Below, in pieces: positions 62,440 through 64,000 of a DNA stretch of 64,000 nt. Position 1 is the stretch's first letter. The number at the start of each line of letters is the position of its first letter. The translations under genes and the position numbers were made by a program. Below the pieces are notes generated by a model. The model saw nothing but the letters and a program-made list of their open reading frames with translations. It ran no database searches and was not told the DNA's origin. This DNA comes from Pleurostoma richardsiae (taxonomy: Eukaryota > Ascomycota > Sordariomycetes > Calosphaeriales > Pleurostomataceae): NCBI GenBank assembly GCA_030052745.1, contig JANBVO010000004.1:1302001-1366000 (forward strand). The letters are read 5' to 3'.

Positions 62440-64000
62440 CTAAGAGGATGTGTCGACTCTCTCGCCAGGCCCAACGAACCACCGCCTGGCCCTGAAGAAG
62501 TACCAAGGCAGGACGATGGACAGCAGTCCGACGTAGAAGACCACGCTCCAGTCAAACGTCTTGGCATTGGGCAGGGGGTTCGACGGGAAGGAGAAGAGCG
62601 GGAGTGTGAAGACTGCGAGTACGTTAGTCTCTCAGGCTACAATCATGAGGAGCCAGTCGAGGGGATTCGCTTCTTACTTGTCCATACGCAGGCTATCAGG
62701 CGGACGGGGCGTGACCACTTGCCCAGAGTGAACGGTCCAGGGGTGTATTCGGGGTTGTCTTCATACAGGCATCTAGATAACGGCGCTTATTAGCATATTG
62801 AACAGTCGAGTCGGCTTTTGCGGTGATGATGCCGTGGTGTTGTCCGGGCTTGTGAAACTTCGTCTAAGATGATTGGCCAGCCGCGAATCTAGAGCACGCG
62901 AACCAATGAAACCCGCGGGTTCATAGGAGTCCATCGACGACGCAGGCTGAAATTCTACGGCATCCAGAGTTCAAAAACAGAACTAACTGACCTCATCAAG
63001 ACCGGGACTAGGTAGGCCGTTGCGCCCGCGAGCGATGACCCCGAGAAGAAGGCATGGAGCGCAGTGGAGCTACCAAGCGAGATCAGGCCGATGAGAGCAA
63101 AGGCCGTTGAGAGCACGATAGTGGCATTCAAGGGCGTGCCCGTCTGCGCTGAGTGTCAGTTCAAAGACAGAGTAGCTCCCATAGCAGGTCCACGTACCAC
63201 TGAGTTGACGTGGCTTAGGAACTTGGCGAACGGAAGAGCACCATCTGCGAACATCGTTAGTCGGTTGGCGTCGTAGAGGTGAGCGGGCTCAACCTGCCTC
63301 TTGCATAAGCGTAGTAAATTCTCGTGCCGCCAGTGTTATTGACGAAGACGACACCGAAATTCGATAGCACCGTGCAGATCCACAGCAGCTTGGTGAAGGC
63401 GTTATTCCCTATAGTCAGCATCAGGATGGCTCCGAGGGGCTGACCGAGCGATGACCCGAAGATGGCGTCGATATCGGTCGCGCTGGCAGGAGTGTTAGCA
63501 ACACTGGGCGCAAGGAGAGGTAGAGGCAACTCAATGGGCAACCGCATACCAGTACGCCAGCACAACATTGAAGATGTAACCCAGCACCGCAACCGAGACA
63601 CAAGAGATCCACATGGCACGCGGGACGACGACCGATGCGTTCTCGGCCTCTTCGGCAAGATGAGCGGTGCTGTCGTAGCCGGAGATGCACCACGCGGGCG
63701 TCAGGAATGTCAGGAGGAAGACGAGGCCAGCATTGGACCAGGTTGTCTGGTTGTACTGCGAGGTGAACAGTTCTTTGGCGGAGTTGTAAGTCCCGTTCTT
63801 CCTGCTGTAGATGGGCAACGCGATGAGGATGACGAAGAAGGTGATGGTCCCCAGCCAGACAAATACATTGCTGATCTTGCCGAGAATGCGGGACGGAAGA
63901 GCCATGGTGATGCAGCCCCTGACATCTATGTTAAAAGGACTATTTCTGTGGACGACAGGGCTCGCTCTTTGCCAACTTACAGGACAACGCATCCTAGATA
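62440..64000 (-). CDS. Amino-acid/GABA-type permease (APC superfamily), N terminus beyond the window
   Basis: Partial gene; the 5' part lies to the right of the window. Exons seen are 63981->64000, 63550-63918, 63298-63482, 63198-63244, 62992-63143, 62678-62772 and 62440-62612. Recognisable APC features are membrane segments such as FVWLGTITFFVILIALPIY and LVFLLTFLTPAWCISGYDST. The motif GYDSTAHLAEEAENASVVVP is typical of fungal choline/GABA permeases. Later blocks include FGVVFVNNTGGTRIYYAYAR, GALPFAKFLSHVNS, YEDNPEYTPGPFTLGKWSRP and a last segment ending in a basic tail. These proton symporters import amino acids, GABA or choline at the plasma membrane; the substrate is not inferable. One intron seems to start with GC (AGAG|GCAGGT, CTAAC branch), since no GT donor keeps the frame. 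Confidence 0.88.

Noticed and set aside
1-64000. Search for transposons, LTR elements, virus-like elements, CRISPR arrays or a secondary-metabolite cluster
   Set aside because: No transposase, integrase, reverse transcriptase, capsid, terminal repeats or repeat-spacer arrays are visible; the MFS transporter and dehydrogenase pair has no core biosynthetic gene nearby.

Overview
This window comes from the nuclear genome of a filamentous ascomycete (Pezizomycotina), most likely a Sordariomycete. The evidence is the many short introns (about 45-140 bp) with fungal GT...CTAAC/CTGAC...AG signals, moderately high GC, and proteins that read as Pezizomycotina orthologs: SYF1, VMA8, Gea-type Arf GEF, ANP1, SEN34, ELP4, HEI10. 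I see no transposase, reverse transcriptase, LTR, CRISPR array or virus-like element. Twenty-two protein-coding genes are supported; one runs off the right edge. There is one tRNA gene.

Layout. Positions 1-32,100 are dense with housekeeping genes: a small conserved protein, SYF1 (spliceosome), VMA8 (V-ATPase stalk), a U1A/U2B''-type snRNP protein, a Gea/GBF1 Arf GEF (Golgi traffic), ANP1 (Golgi mannan polymerase), MTR3 (exosome), an Asi-like membrane RING protein, SEN34 (tRNA splicing), ELP4 (Elongator), RPB8 (RNA polymerases), a Nudix hydrolase, OPI10/Hikeshi and the apyrase YND1. Positions 32,900-38,300 hold an unidentified coiled-coil protein, a HEI10/CCNB1IP1 RING protein (meiotic crossover) and, divergent from it, ULA1/NAE1 (NEDD8 activation). 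Positions 38,300-55,300 are gene-poor: only a Zn2Cys6 regulator resembling CLR-1/ClrA and one small cysteine-containing unknown protein. Positions 55,300-64,000 hold an MFS drug-type transporter, a short-chain dehydrogenase, a tRNA-Gln gene, a coiled-coil unknown and a truncated amino-acid permease.

The most unusual object is the tRNA-Gln(UUG) gene at 59,355-59,504. It folds perfectly only if two separate segments are removed. One is a 22-nt intron at the canonical 37/38 site, with an anticodon-intron helix. The other is a 55-nt insertion in the variable loop that carries all three signals of a fungal spliceosomal intron (GTGAGT, CTAAC, TAG). By coincidence or not, the window also encodes a catalytic subunit of the tRNA splicing endonuclease (SEN34) and a subunit of Elongator (ELP4), which modifies the wobble U of this class of tRNA. 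A second theme is non-canonical splicing: four of about 51 inferred introns appear to be GC-AG, and VMA8 contains 10- and 11-nt micro-exons.

Exon boundaries were derived by eye from reading frame, splice signals and remembered family sequences. They are inferences, not transcript evidence.
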